A stretch of 64,000 nt of DNA, from assembly GCF_051388935.1 (NCBI RefSeq), contig NZ_JBPKBI010000018.1, forward strand, positions 62,001-126,000, in the 5' to 3' direction. Below, piece by piece: positions 17,188 through 25,625 of this stretch. This DNA comes from Yinghuangia sp035454725. Lineage in GTDB: Bacteria; Actinomycetota; Actinomycetes; Streptomycetales; Streptomycetaceae. The notes beneath the pieces are model-generated. The model was not told where the DNA came from. It worked only from the letters and a program-made list of their open reading frames with translations, and searched no databases. The number at the start of each line of letters is the position of its first letter. Within the stretch, counting starts at the first letter, position 1. Made by a program: the position numbers and the translations under genes.

Positions 17188-17238
17188 AGGATGGAATTCC
17201 CAATCTCCGAAGTGGATTGCTCCGTGGGGCACTTGGCG

Positions 17239-18162
17239 TCAGCCGGAGCGGAGGCGCCTTCGGCGGTTCGGAAGGGCCAGGATCACCGCGAGGCTGCCGA
17301 GCAGGAGCGACGCGGCCAGCAGGGCGAAGGCGAGGACCTTCGATCCGCCGGAGCCGGTCGGGGCGAGGCCTCCTCCGGTGGAGCCGGAGGAGGTGGTGCC
17401 CGCGGGGGCGGAGGTGGTCGGCGCCGCCGTGGTCGGGGCGCCGGTGGTGGGCGCCGGGGTCGTGGGTGACGCGGTGGGCGTGGCGGTGGACGTCGGCGAC
17501 GTGCTGCCGGAGCCGGAGACCTTGACGCCCTGCTGCAACGTCTGCGGCCCGGACGCCGCCGGTGACGTGCTCGCGGCGTTCACCATGAGCGCCGGCCAAC
17601 TGCCCGCAGTGCTCTGGGCGTTGCACTCCAGGGTGTGCGTGCGGCCGGCGGCGGCCCGGTCGGTGAAGGAGAACGCGACGCGGTCGATGACGAAGGTGTG
17701 CGAGCCGGTACGCGTCAGGTCGTACGCCTGCCGGAAGTCTCCGGGGGCGACGGCGCCGTTCGCGCCGACTGCCCTGCCGTCGCCGGATGTCGCCAGTGTC
17801 ACGCCTGGGGCGGCGGTCTGCCCGACGGCGGCGGACGCGGTCAGCGTCGCGCCGGTGTAGGCGAGGTCGTACCGGGTGGCGCCGTTCGGGAGGCTGAACT
17901 CCCCGATGTGCACCGACAGTTCGGCCTCATCGCCGATGTCGGCGGCCGGGGTGACGTCCAGTGCGAGTTCGGGGCTGATGGTGAACGCGGGTCCGTACGG
18001 GCTCGCGCCCGTGGGCGGCTGCCACGCGCACGCGAAAACGACCTGGGCGGTGCGGGTCGACGGCGCGGCGCCCGCCGACGGTCCGAGGGCCAGGACTCCC
18101 CCGGCCGCACACGCCGCACTCACCCCCGCGACGAGGGCGGCCCTCAATCTCCGTGTGGCCAT
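17239..18162 (-). CDS. Cell-wall protein with LAPTG sorting signal
   Basis: 307 residues. Signal peptide 1-33. A beta-rich domain follows, bracketed by Cys (VVFACAWQPP and THTLECNAQ). After a Ser/Thr/Pro linker of repeated TTAAPTTSAP-type units the C-terminus reads LAPTG (266-270), a hydrophobic segment and NRRRRLRSG. Class E sortases recognise LAXTG. The ATG at 18162 follows GAAGGGAG. It lies 78 bp after the TM-anchored WxL-like gene and is probably in the same operon. Confidence 0.82.
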   Translation of the reverse strand: MATRRLRAALVAGVSAACAAGGVLALGPSAGAAPSTRTAQVVFACAWQPPTGASPYGPAFTISPELALDVTPAADIGDEAELSVHIGEFSLPNGATRYDLAYTGATLTASAAVGQTAAPGVTLATSGDGRAVGANGAVAPGDFRQAYDLTRTGSHTFVIDRVAFSFTDRAAAGRTHTLECNAQSTAGSWPALMVNAASTSPAASGPQTLQQGVKVSGSGSTSPTSTATPTASPTTPAPTTGAPTTAAPTTSAPAGTTSSGSTGGGLAPTGSGGSKVLAFALLAASLLLGSLAVILALPNRRRRLRSG

Positions 18163-18239
18163 CGGACTGCGTACTCCCTTCTCCGGGGCGGGACTTGCCC
18201 CATCGCTTCGTCCACCCGGCCGGTCGCGGGATGCGGCGG

Positions 18240-19091
18240 TCAGGTCAAAGTCAGCAGCAACGTCGCCGAGTAGTCGCCGGATCGGGCCGACCCGGCGGGC
18301 ACGGGCAGCCGGAGATCGGCGCCCACGTCGAACTGACCTCCGGTCACCCCTCGGGTCGAGGGGGTGGAGCAGAGCAGAGCGGTGCGCCCCGCCGGGACCG
18401 GCGAGCCGGCGACGGCGGTGCTGGGGTACGGTTCGGCCGGCCCGGGATGGGCGCCGCATTTCGGCTCCCAGGCCAGGCGGCCGGCGTCGAGCGTCGCGCC
18501 GCCCGGGCCGACGAAGTCCGACATCGTGGCGGTGAGCGACCATCCGGTGGTGGAGCCTCGGAAGTCCTGTACGAGCAGCGGATCCAGGCGTCCTCGGGCG
18601 GTGCCGCTCGTCCGGTCGACCTTGAGGAATCCCGTCCCGGCGTTCGGGACGGGAGTGAGGACCCGCAGGGGGCCGGCGTGGAGCATCGCGCTGACCTCGC
18701 CCGAAGCCGCTTGGGGAGCATCGGACGGGGACGGCGGGCCCGACACCTCGGTGGAGAACCGCAGGCCGGGGTCTCCGGGGGCGGTCGGGGAGCCGGCCGA
18801 CCCGGGTGAGCCGGACGGGTCGCCGGGGCCGGGTGCTTCGTTCGGATCGTCGCCGCCGGTGCCCGTGGGCGCGTTCCCGCCCGGCGACGGTGAGCCCGAC
18901 GACGGTGTGCCCGGCGTGGGAACGACCTGCGTGATCGCCTGGACGGTCGGGTCGCTCGCGGAACCGCACTCGTCCCCGTTGCAGCCGCCGCCCGGGAACA
19001 GGAAGAACGTCGCGAGGACCGCCGCCGTGACGGCCACCGCGAAACCGGTGCCCGCGAGCGCGGCGGTCCCCTGGCCGGGCCGGTGGCTCAT
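18240..19091 (-). CDS. Membrane-anchored protein with divergent WxL domain
   Basis: 283 residues. An uncleaved N-terminal helix (GFAVAVTAAVLATFFLFPGG, about 15-34) and a Pro/Gly/Ser-rich linker (about 60-110) precede a C-terminal domain (about 125-283) that follows the WxL surface domain: FLKVDRTSG, TGWSLTATMSDF with an intact W-x-L, a GGQFDVGADLRLPVP strand and the terminal YSATLLLTLT. In classical WxL proteins the end reads Y-T-A-T-L-T-W-T-L-T; here the second Trp is Leu. The ATG overlaps the previous stop (ATGA). WxL domains bind peptidoglycan and partner DUF916 proteins; here the partner is encoded two genes upstream. Confidence 0.7.
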   Translation of the reverse strand: MSHRPGQGTAALAGTGFAVAVTAAVLATFFLFPGGGCNGDECGSASDPTVQAITQVVPTPGTPSSGSPSPGGNAPTGTGGDDPNEAPGPGDPSGSPGSAGSPTAPGDPGLRFSTEVSGPPSPSDAPQAASGEVSAMLHAGPLRVLTPVPNAGTGFLKVDRTSGTARGRLDPLLVQDFRGSTTGWSLTATMSDFVGPGGATLDAGRLAWEPKCGAHPGPAEPYPSTAVAGSPVPAGRTALLCSTPSTRGVTGGQFDVGADLRLPVPAGSARSGDYSATLLLTLT

Positions 19092-20578
19092 GGTGTCTCG
19101 CGCTCCTCTCCCGGTTTCCCGGCCAGGACGCGCGTGGCCTCGGACGGCCGCTCGGCGGCTGCCGTCCCGGCGACCGCGGAGCGGACAGGCGGCAGGACGC
19201 GCGTCTCCGCCTCGGGGGCGGTGTCCTGGGCGGGCGCCCCATCGGCCGAGGAACTCCGCTTCTCTCCAGGCGAGTTCGAGAGGCCGTCGGCCTCCCCGAC
19301 GGAGGGCGGGAACAGCGGTGTGCCCACGATCAGGGGCTCTTCGACGCACCGCGTGGGGCCTGCGGCTGCCGGGACGGGAACGGGTTCGGCGTCGGGACGG
19401 TCCGCGTGCTCCCGTCCGGCGTCCTCGTCGTCCGCCCCGTCCGGGTCTGACGGGTCGGCCGGTTCCGAAGGGTCGGGCGGTTCGGTCGGCTGCCGGAGCC
19501 CGGAGGCGCCCGGCGCGCCCACCTCGCGGCTTCGTTCCGCGGAGAGCTGCCGCCGGTGCTCCTTGACCGCCCGGACCAGATTGCCGCCGAGGCGCCACAC
19601 CGTCATCGGTACGACGACGATGGCCAGCGCGCCGAACAGATAGACGCCCCAAGGTCGTCCGACGTCGAGGACGACCTCGTCGACGACCTTGTCCCCGTAC
19701 ATCACGCGGTAGCGGAACTCGCCGTGCTGACGCGGCCTCAGCTCGATGGGCAGGCTGACGGTGACGCGTCGGCCCGGCTGGATCGTGCCGTTCCAGGTCT
19801 TGTCCTCCCACGTGGGGGCGAAGACGCCCTCGAACGTCCCGATCCTGAACACCGGGTTGGTGATGGGCGTTTCGCCCATGTTGCCGACCTCGATCCGGAA
19901 CCGACGGCTGACCGGCGACCCGAACCACGTGAAGATCGTGTCCCCACCGGTCATTTCGCTGCGGATGAAGGTGAGGCGGCCGGGTGACTTGCCGGTGTCG
20001 GACAGCGGCGCGTGGGGCGCACCGGGGATTTCGAGCGGCGTGGTGCGCTCCGGCGCCGTGCCGCCGGTGACCGTGACGACGCGGATGACGCACGGGCAGG
20101 GCACCGGCGGCGTCTCGACCTTGAGCGTGGCCTCGATCGTGCCGCCGGTGGGAACGGTCGTGCTGACGGACGTCGCGACCGAGCACGATTGGCTGCCGCC
20201 TTGGCCGTTCCGGCCGCAGACGGCGATGTTGACCATCGAGCCGGGGCTCCACCCCGACCCCGTCACCGTGACGTCGGACCCGGGTGCGGCGGTCGCGGTG
20301 CCGACTGCGATCTCGGCCCCGCCGTTCGCTGCGGGCGGCGGTTGGGGGGCGGGGGTTGCGGCGTACGCTCCCGGCGCGGCCACCAGCGCCAGCACCAACA
20401 GGCATGCCGGCAAAAGCAGTACGCGCCACGCGCTCGTGAGCCGCGCGGACGAGGCGTGCCGAAACGCGGCGTGCCGGGACGCGGCCGGTTCGGTGGTCGG
20501 GACAGACGCGAACGCACCCCTGGAGGACCGGTGTTCGACCGGCCCTACCGGGGTGCCGCGGTAGCCGTGCGGAGTCAA
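19088..20578 (-). CDS. Membrane protein with TIG/neocarzinostatin-like ectodomain and acidic cytoplasmic tail
   Basis: 496 residues from the TTG at 20578, which overlaps the DUF916 stop (TTGA). A long basic N-region precedes a signal-type helix (LLLPACLLVLALVAAPGAYA). The ectodomain starts with TAAPGSDVTVTGSGWSPGSM and NIAVCGRNG, like TIG or neocarzinostatin-type beta sandwiches, and continues with a second beta domain (FRIEVGNMGETPITNP, GEFRYRVMYGDKVV). A helix (VYLFGALAIVVVPMTVW, about 318-338) is followed by about 155 acidic, Pro-rich residues that should be cytoplasmic. No known family covers the full length. Coupled to its neighbours on both sides, it is probably part of one complex with them. 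Confidence 0.65.
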   Translation of the reverse strand: MTPHGYRGTPVGPVEHRSSRGAFASVPTTEPAASRHAAFRHASSARLTSAWRVLLLPACLLVLALVAAPGAYAATPAPQPPPAANGGAEIAVGTATAAPGSDVTVTGSGWSPGSMVNIAVCGRNGQGGSQSCSVATSVSTTVPTGGTIEATLKVETPPVPCPCVIRVVTVTGGTAPERTTPLEIPGAPHAPLSDTGKSPGRLTFIRSEMTGGDTIFTWFGSPVSRRFRIEVGNMGETPITNPVFRIGTFEGVFAPTWEDKTWNGTIQPGRRVTVSLPIELRPRQHGEFRYRVMYGDKVVDEVVLDVGRPWGVYLFGALAIVVVPMTVWRLGGNLVRAVKEHRRQLSAERSREVGAPGASGLRQPTEPPDPSEPADPSDPDGADDEDAGREHADRPDAEPVPVPAAAGPTRCVEEPLIVGTPLFPPSVGEADGLSNSPGEKRSSSADGAPAQDTAPEAETRVLPPVRSAVAGTAAAERPSEATRVLAGKPGEERETP

Positions 20579-21855
20579 CGAGGCACCCCCGCGGGATCGG
20601 TGGCCCCGTCGCCCTTGCGCAGGGGAACGATCTCCTTGGTCGTGTCGTCGGCCGGCTCGTCCTTCTCGGCCTCGGCCTTCGCGGAGGCGTCCGACGTGGG
20701 GGACTCCGTCTCGGGGGCGTCCTTGTCCGCGTCGTCGGGAGCGGACGCCGACTCGCCGCCGGTGGGCTCCTTCGGGTCCTTGTTCTCGGCCTTGTCGTCG
20801 CCCGGACCGCCGCCGTCCCTGCGGTTGCGCAGGAGCTGCCACGACACGCCGCCCGCGATCAGCACGAAGGCAAGGGTGAGCAGCGCGGGCCACGGCACCG
20901 CGGTGTACGACGTGCCGGCCTTGTCGCTCAGGGCTACGCCGTCCTGCTCGCCGACCGCCTTGACGTCGATGTCGACCCGGTCCAGGCGCGGTGCGTCGTT
21001 CCAGGTCTGCACCAGCTCCACGGACTCGCCGGGGAAGATCTCCAGCGGGTTCTGCGGATCGCTCTTGCGGGTCAGCAGCGAGCGGCCGAACAGCCCCGAG
21101 ACCCCCAGTTCGAGCTGCGGACGGACGATCACGTTGCCGCGGTTGACGACCGTGTAGTGGATGACCGCCCGGCTCGACCCGAAGAACTCCCCGAAGCCGG
21201 CGTCGCGTTCGACGCGGACGTCGCGGACTTCCATGGCGGGCAGGGCCGGTCCGTCGACCTTGAGGTAAATCCGCGCGCCCACCTGCATCTTGAGGTCGAC
21301 GCGGAGCTGCCCCTCCTGCTGTTGGCCGACCGGCTCGGTGTTGAGCGCGAGGATGCCGCCGATGTGGTCGCCGGGGCGGGCGTTGGCGGGGATGGCGATG
21401 CTGAACGGCACCGCGAGCCGGGTCTTGGGCTGGAGGGTGACGGTGTCCTGTCCGGCCGGGACCTGGAGCCACAGGCCGATGCCCTTCTGCGGGTCGTCGA
21501 TGCGGCGTACCGAAAAGGCCCCGTCACGCGGCGTGTTGAACGCGTCGGCACCGAAAACCTTGAAGGTCATGGGCCGTTCGCTGGAGTTGGTGATCACGAC
21601 GGTGTCGCTGATGGTGTCGCCCGCCGAGCCGTTCAGGAAGAAGTAGCGGCGGTTGTTCTGGTCGCCGCCCGGCGGCACGTACGGGTCGACCGACCATTCG
21701 CCGTTGCCGGCGGCGTGCGCGGCGGGCGGCGGGACGACGAGGAACGCGGCGAGGACCGTGCCCAGCACGGCGAGGAGGGACAGCGCCCGGGAGCGCAGGC
21801 CGGCGCGCGGGAGCGGCGTGGATCTGTCCCGGCGCGAGGTCGGCGTGTCCGTCAT
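20575..21855 (-). CDS. DUF916 (WxL-associated) surface protein with membrane helix
   Basis: 426 residues. A signal peptide (about 1-48, LSLLAVLGTVLAAFLVVPPP) is followed by the DUF916 peptidoglycan-binding-type domain: WSVDPYVPPGG, FFLNGSAGDTISDTVVITN, then PFSIAIPANARPGDHIGGIL. A second beta domain (about 190-310: IHYTVVNRGNVIVRP, VELVQTWNDAPRL) corresponds to the second domain of DUF916 proteins. A helix (WPALLTLAFVLIAGGVSW, about 320-340) and an 84-residue charged cytoplasmic tail end it. In Firmicutes such proteins are encoded with WxL proteins. The ATG at 21855 has AGGAGA upstream. It is the first gene of the coupled trio. Confidence 0.8.
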   Translation of the reverse strand: MTDTPTSRRDRSTPLPRAGLRSRALSLLAVLGTVLAAFLVVPPPAAHAAGNGEWSVDPYVPPGGDQNNRRYFFLNGSAGDTISDTVVITNSSERPMTFKVFGADAFNTPRDGAFSVRRIDDPQKGIGLWLQVPAGQDTVTLQPKTRLAVPFSIAIPANARPGDHIGGILALNTEPVGQQQEGQLRVDLKMQVGARIYLKVDGPALPAMEVRDVRVERDAGFGEFFGSSRAVIHYTVVNRGNVIVRPQLELGVSGLFGRSLLTRKSDPQNPLEIFPGESVELVQTWNDAPRLDRVDIDVKAVGEQDGVALSDKAGTSYTAVPWPALLTLAFVLIAGGVSWQLLRNRRDGGGPGDDKAENKDPKEPTGGESASAPDDADKDAPETESPTSDASAKAEAEKDEPADDTTKEIVPLRKGDGATDPAGVPR

Positions 21856-22332
21856 GTCGGTTCTCCTGCGGCTCTTGAGTCTGCGGAGCGGCTTGTGCGG
21901 CGGCGTCCCGGGAGCGGAAACCTGGGGCGTCGTCCGGGTGTTGCGGTGCCGTACCGCCGCGCGGGGCGGTACGGGTTGCGGTGCCGGTGCCGGCGGGTGG
22001 GTGGAACGGGCCGGTTTGCCCGTCCCACCCCTCCGCTCTGCGCCGATCCGCAGCGGCCTGTCATCCCGGGGCGGACAGCGGGTGGCTCCCGCTGACCGGT
22101 GCCGGGGTCAGGCCGTTCGGGGTCCCGGTCGGGGAGGCGCCGGCCGGGAGGCCTTCACACGCTCAGGCGATGTGCTCGGTCGCCTGGGTACGTCGATGGC
22201 GCGGGGGGTGCGGACCGCAGACGGTCGCCCTTCCCGATGCGCCGATCGCGGTCCGTGGGAGGCCAGGCGGGAACGGTGCCGCCGGGCCCGACTTCCGGTC
22301 GGGGCCCGACGGCACTGTGGGTTCGCGCGGGA
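21856..22332. other. Intergenic region upstream of the DUF916 operon
   Basis: 477 bp with no convincing gene. It should carry the promoter of the 20575-21855 operon and the end of the LPKTG gene transcript. The sequence is G-rich with short direct repeats, and I see no clear operator. Confidence 0.4.
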
Positions 22333-23226
22333 TCAGGCGGTGTTGTTGCGCGAGGCGCGGACCTTCCGGGTGGCGATCAGCACGGCGCCGATGCCGAGCA
22401 GGCCGACGGTGCCGCCGACGAGGCCCAGCGAGAGGGCGTCGTCCATCGGACCGGTCTTGGGGAGGCTGCCGGACGTCGTCGCGCCCGAGCTGCCGGTGGC
22501 ACCGCTCGATCCGGTCGAGCCGGTGGAACCCGTGGAGCCGGTTGAACCCGTGGACCCGGTGGAGCCGGTCGAGCCGGTCGATCCCGTCGTGCCCGACGTG
22601 GTGCTGCCGGTGGTGCCCGACGTGGTGCTGCCGGTCGTGCCGGACGTCGTGCTGCCGGTGGTGCCGGAGGTCGTGCTGCCGGTCGTCCCGCCGCCGGAGA
22701 CGGTGATGGTGTGAACCTTGCCGGCGCCGTTGACCGTGCAGTCGGCGGTGAGCGCCCCGATCCCGGGCACCTCGACCGCGTTGCCCAGTTTGGTCGGGAT
22801 CAGGTCGAGAGCCCCGGAGGCACCCGCCGGGACCTTGAATTTGCCCGTGAAGGGCGGTGCCGTAATGGACTCGTTCGCCTTGACGTTGATCGTCGTGGCC
22901 GGGCCGGTGACGGTGACGGTGCCGCTGCCGACCTTGAACTCGATCGACGGCGTCAGCTTGACGCCGTCCAGCGCGACAGGACTCTTGGCCGGGCTTTGTC
23001 CGAGCGTCACCTTGACGTCGATCTCGGCTCCTGCGGCGGCCGTGGCAGGTGCCTCGACGGTGATCTTCTGCATGCCCTGTGCTTCGCCGGCGCCGGCCGG
23101 CAGTGAGCACTTGACATCGGCGGTGACCTCGCCCGCGTGCGCCTGGGGCGCGAACACGAGTGCGGAGCCGACCGCGACGGCCGAGGCGAGCAGGCTGCCG
23201 GCGATCCGCTTCGTGGGCTTGACCAT
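22333..23226 (-). CDS. Cell-wall protein with STG repeats and LPKTG sorting signal
   Basis: 297 residues. Signal peptide 1-31 (LLASAVAVGSALVFAPQAHA). One Cys-bracketed beta-rich domain (about 32-180: DVKCSLPAG to TADCTVNGAG) carries the family motifs AGAEIDVKVTLG and KSPVALDG. Then come four copies of TTGSTTSG and about seven STG triplets. LPKTG at 255-259 is followed by a hydrophobic helix and RKVRASRNNTA. A canonical LPXTG rather than LAXTG suggests a different sortase from the neighbours. The ATG at 23226 follows GAAGGGAG. Confidence 0.82.
   Translation of the reverse strand: MVKPTKRIAGSLLASAVAVGSALVFAPQAHAGEVTADVKCSLPAGAGEAQGMQKITVEAPATAAAGAEIDVKVTLGQSPAKSPVALDGVKLTPSIEFKVGSGTVTVTGPATTINVKANESITAPPFTGKFKVPAGASGALDLIPTKLGNAVEVPGIGALTADCTVNGAGKVHTITVSGGGTTGSTTSGTTGSTTSGTTGSTTSGTTGSTTSGTTGSTGSTGSTGSTGSTGSTGSTGSTGSSGATGSSGATTSGSLPKTGPMDDALSLGLVGGTVGLLGIGAVLIATRKVRASRNNTA
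22510..22677 (-). repeat. Tandem coding repeats in the LPKTG protein
   Basis: Four 24-bp units encoding TTGSTTSG (about 22582-22677) are followed by about seven 9-bp units encoding STG. They form a flexible, probably O-glycosylated or wall-spanning stalk, and are prone to copy-number change. Confidence 0.75.
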
Positions 23227-23955
23227 GGGGGTGGTTCTCCCTTCGGGGACTTGCCTGTCGTTGTCCGACGGCCGTTGCGGTCCCGTACGTGGCGCTCGGG
23301 CCGCCGTGCCGTCCTTGACGTCCTGCACGGACCGTTCGCGCCCTCCGGGGCACCGGAGTTCGCGATGGTTCATCCGCTCGGACCCCGTGGTTCCGGAGCC
23401 CGAAACGGACTCGGCGGCCCGCACCGACGAACGCGCAGGCCCTGGGCGGCCCGTCGTTCCGGGCGTGGGAGCCGGACCCGGCCGTACCGCCCCGAGAAAG
23501 CAACATCAAGACTGTGTCATTCATTGATGGCACGTCAGATCATGGGGTGACGGTACGGCAAGAGACATGAGCGAACAACAGTCATGGCCAGAAAAAACGC
23601 GCCGTCGCGGGCGTGGCGCCGGCAGCGCCTTGCATGCGTGAAATCGCTTTTGCGGCAGGGCGATTGCCGCACTCGCGCTCCATCGCCGACAGTCGACACG
23701 TGTCACTTTCTGCCGTCTCGGTCACCGCCGGACCTTGGAACACGCCACCCAACGCGCAGCGACAGCAGGGCTCTTCACATCGACCTCACCGGCCCACGGA
23801 GCACCGTGGACGCCGACGGAGCCGGACCACACCTGCCCCACAAGCGTCTTGACAGAACGTCAGGGCATCGGATGAATTGCTGTCTGAGGATTTCTCCGAC
23901 AGTCGTCGGATCGCGGCTCGACGAACAGCAGGGCGCGGGAAGGGGTATCCGCAGC
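23227..23955. promoter_or_regulatory. Long divergent control region of two surface-protein genes
   Basis: 729 bp, relatively AT-rich around 23500-23600. Minus strand: TTGATG (23509-23504) and TACGGC (23486-23481), 17 bp apart, are a candidate promoter for the LPKTG gene. Plus strand: TTGACA (23849-23854) and TGAATT (23873-23878), 18 bp apart, are a candidate for the WxL-like gene. No credible coding frame is present. Confidence 0.4.
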
Positions 23956-25263
23956 ATGTCCGCACGGCGTTCCGCACTTCTGGCCGGCCTCGGGCTCGTC
24001 GCCGTGGCGGCGGGATTCGGAACCGGGAGCCCGTCCGCGGGGGCCGCCGTGGTCACCAATACCATGCAGTGCGTGCCTCCGCCGCTCAACGGGCCGGCGT
24101 TCACGTGGCAGCCGCAGGTCGAACTCACCGTCGCACCGGTGAAGGAGGCGTACGCGGTCGGCGACGTCGTCACCGTGACGTGGAACTGGAAGACGCCGCC
24201 ACGCAATCCGTCGAGCTGGGTGTTCTGGGGGGAGAACATCGCGCAGCCGTCCGGCGTCGTGAGGCTGACGGGCGCTCAGACCGGCGACGTCGCCGTGACG
24301 GGGCCGAAGCAGAATCCGGCCGCCTGGGGTTCCGCGCCGTTGCATGTGGCAGCCATGACCGGCACGTTCACGGTCGAGAGAGATGGCCGCATCGATCTCG
24401 CGCCGGGTGCGTACGCGATCGACTCGTGGCTGATCGGCGATGCGTCGGTGTGCACACCCACAGGGACGCCCGCCGTGTCCACCGGGATCACGGTCGGCAA
24501 GCCGTCGGTACCAGGCCCCGGTAACCCGACGGGCGGCCCGGGAGGCGGAACTTCGTCGGGAGGAGCGTCCGGCGGCACACTCCCCGCCCCGGGCACTCCG
24601 ACCACGTCCGGGCCGCCGGGCACCCCCGGCGGCCCGAACCCTCCGGTGGCGTCCGGCGGTCCGCAGGCGCCCGCCGCCGGTACGCCCGGCGCCCCCACGA
24701 CGCCCGTGTCCGGCCTGCCCGGCACCCCCGCCCCGACGGACCCCGCGGCGCAACCCGCCGGGCCACCCGTGCCGGGCACACCCGAAGCCATCCCGGCTGC
24801 CCTGCCGCCCGCCTCGAACAGCCCGGCGCCGCGCGGGCCTTTGTTCATGACGCCCTCTCAGGAAGGCGTTGTCCTGGGCGACTTGGCGCCGGGCAGCGGC
24901 GCGGGCCACGTCACGGGAGAGCTGAAGCCGCTGACCGTCACCGACGACCGCGGCAGCACGCTGGGCTGGACGCTGACGGGCCAGATCGGCGACTTCGTCG
25001 CCCCGGACGGGTCGGCGATCCCGGGATCCGCGTTCCGCTGGACGCCCGGCTGCACCGCGGCGGGCACCGGATCGAGCGCGGTCTCGGGCGGTCTGCCCGG
25101 TACCGCGCGGGCCACCCCGGAGCTGCTGTGCCGTCAGAACCCGAGCCTGGGCGAGGTGACCGGCGGCGAGTTCCGCGTGGACGCCTCGGTGGAGATCAGC
25201 CTCCCGGCCCCCACCACCGGCCCCCAGCCCTACACCGCGCAGCTCACCCTGACACTGATCTGA
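23956..25263 (+). CDS. Secreted two-domain protein: Cys-bracketed domain plus divergent WxL domain
   Basis: 435 residues. Signal peptide 1-33 (LLAGLGLVAVAAGFGTGSPS). An N-terminal Cys-bracketed beta domain (NTMQCVPPPL to ASVCTPTGT, about 34-175) is like those of the LAXTG proteins. A Pro/Gly-rich linker of about 120 residues follows, then a C-terminal WxL-like domain (about 295-435): PLTVTDDRGSTLGWTLTGQI with an intact W-x-L, GGEFRVDASVEISLPAP and the terminal YTAQLTLTLI, where the second WxL Trp is replaced by Leu. There is no membrane anchor or sorting signal, so it should be bound noncovalently. The ATG follows GGAAGGGG. It is the only plus-strand gene of the surface cluster. Confidence 0.75.
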   Translation: MSARRSALLAGLGLVAVAAGFGTGSPSAGAAVVTNTMQCVPPPLNGPAFTWQPQVELTVAPVKEAYAVGDVVTVTWNWKTPPRNPSSWVFWGENIAQPSGVVRLTGAQTGDVAVTGPKQNPAAWGSAPLHVAAMTGTFTVERDGRIDLAPGAYAIDSWLIGDASVCTPTGTPAVSTGITVGKPSVPGPGNPTGGPGGGTSSGGASGGTLPAPGTPTTSGPPGTPGGPNPPVASGGPQAPAAGTPGAPTTPVSGLPGTPAPTDPAAQPAGPPVPGTPEAIPAALPPASNSPAPRGPLFMTPSQEGVVLGDLAPGSGAGHVTGELKPLTVTDDRGSTLGWTLTGQIGDFVAPDGSAIPGSAFRWTPGCTAAGTGSSAVSGGLPGTARATPELLCRQNPSLGEVTGGEFRVDASVEISLPAPTTGPQPYTAQLTLTLI

Positions 25264-25625
25264 CGCCGCGTGACGAGGGTGGAAGCCGGAAACGCAGCCC
25301 ACCGACGAAGCGGCGTCCTGTCCCGGGCGTTTGGCGGGCTCGCCGCGCCCCGTACGCGACGGTCGTCTTCTGCGTCCACACTCCCACGGCGGTCCGGAAG
25401 ATCACCGGACGATCGCGAACCGTGCGGCCGGGGCCGCGTCTCTTGACTTCGCAACGGATGCGCGGGTGAATGTCTCCGGGAATTTCTGCAACACGTTTCA
25501 GTCGTGCGGTCGGTCGGCTCTCGAACAGGGGCCGGGAGCCCCCGACCGTGCCCGTTCAGGAGCCCGGCCTCGCGGGCGCTCCCGGCCCGCGGGAGGGTCC
25601 GATGCCACCCCGCCCCGCCCGTGGT
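25264..25625. other. Intergenic region between convergent genes
   Basis: 362 bp between the WxL-like gene (+) and an anti-sigma-type gene (-). I see no gene and no long hairpin. Confidence 0.4.

Noticed and set aside
14968..17860. Two plus-strand frames of more than 800 residues opposite the surface proteins
   Set aside because: Compositional shadows of the minus-strand genes; the minus strand has signal peptides, Cys patterns and sorting motifs.
23584..23955. N-terminal extension of the plus-strand WxL-like gene
   Set aside because: The extension lacks protein-like sequence; the signal peptide and Shine-Dalgarno place the start at 23956.
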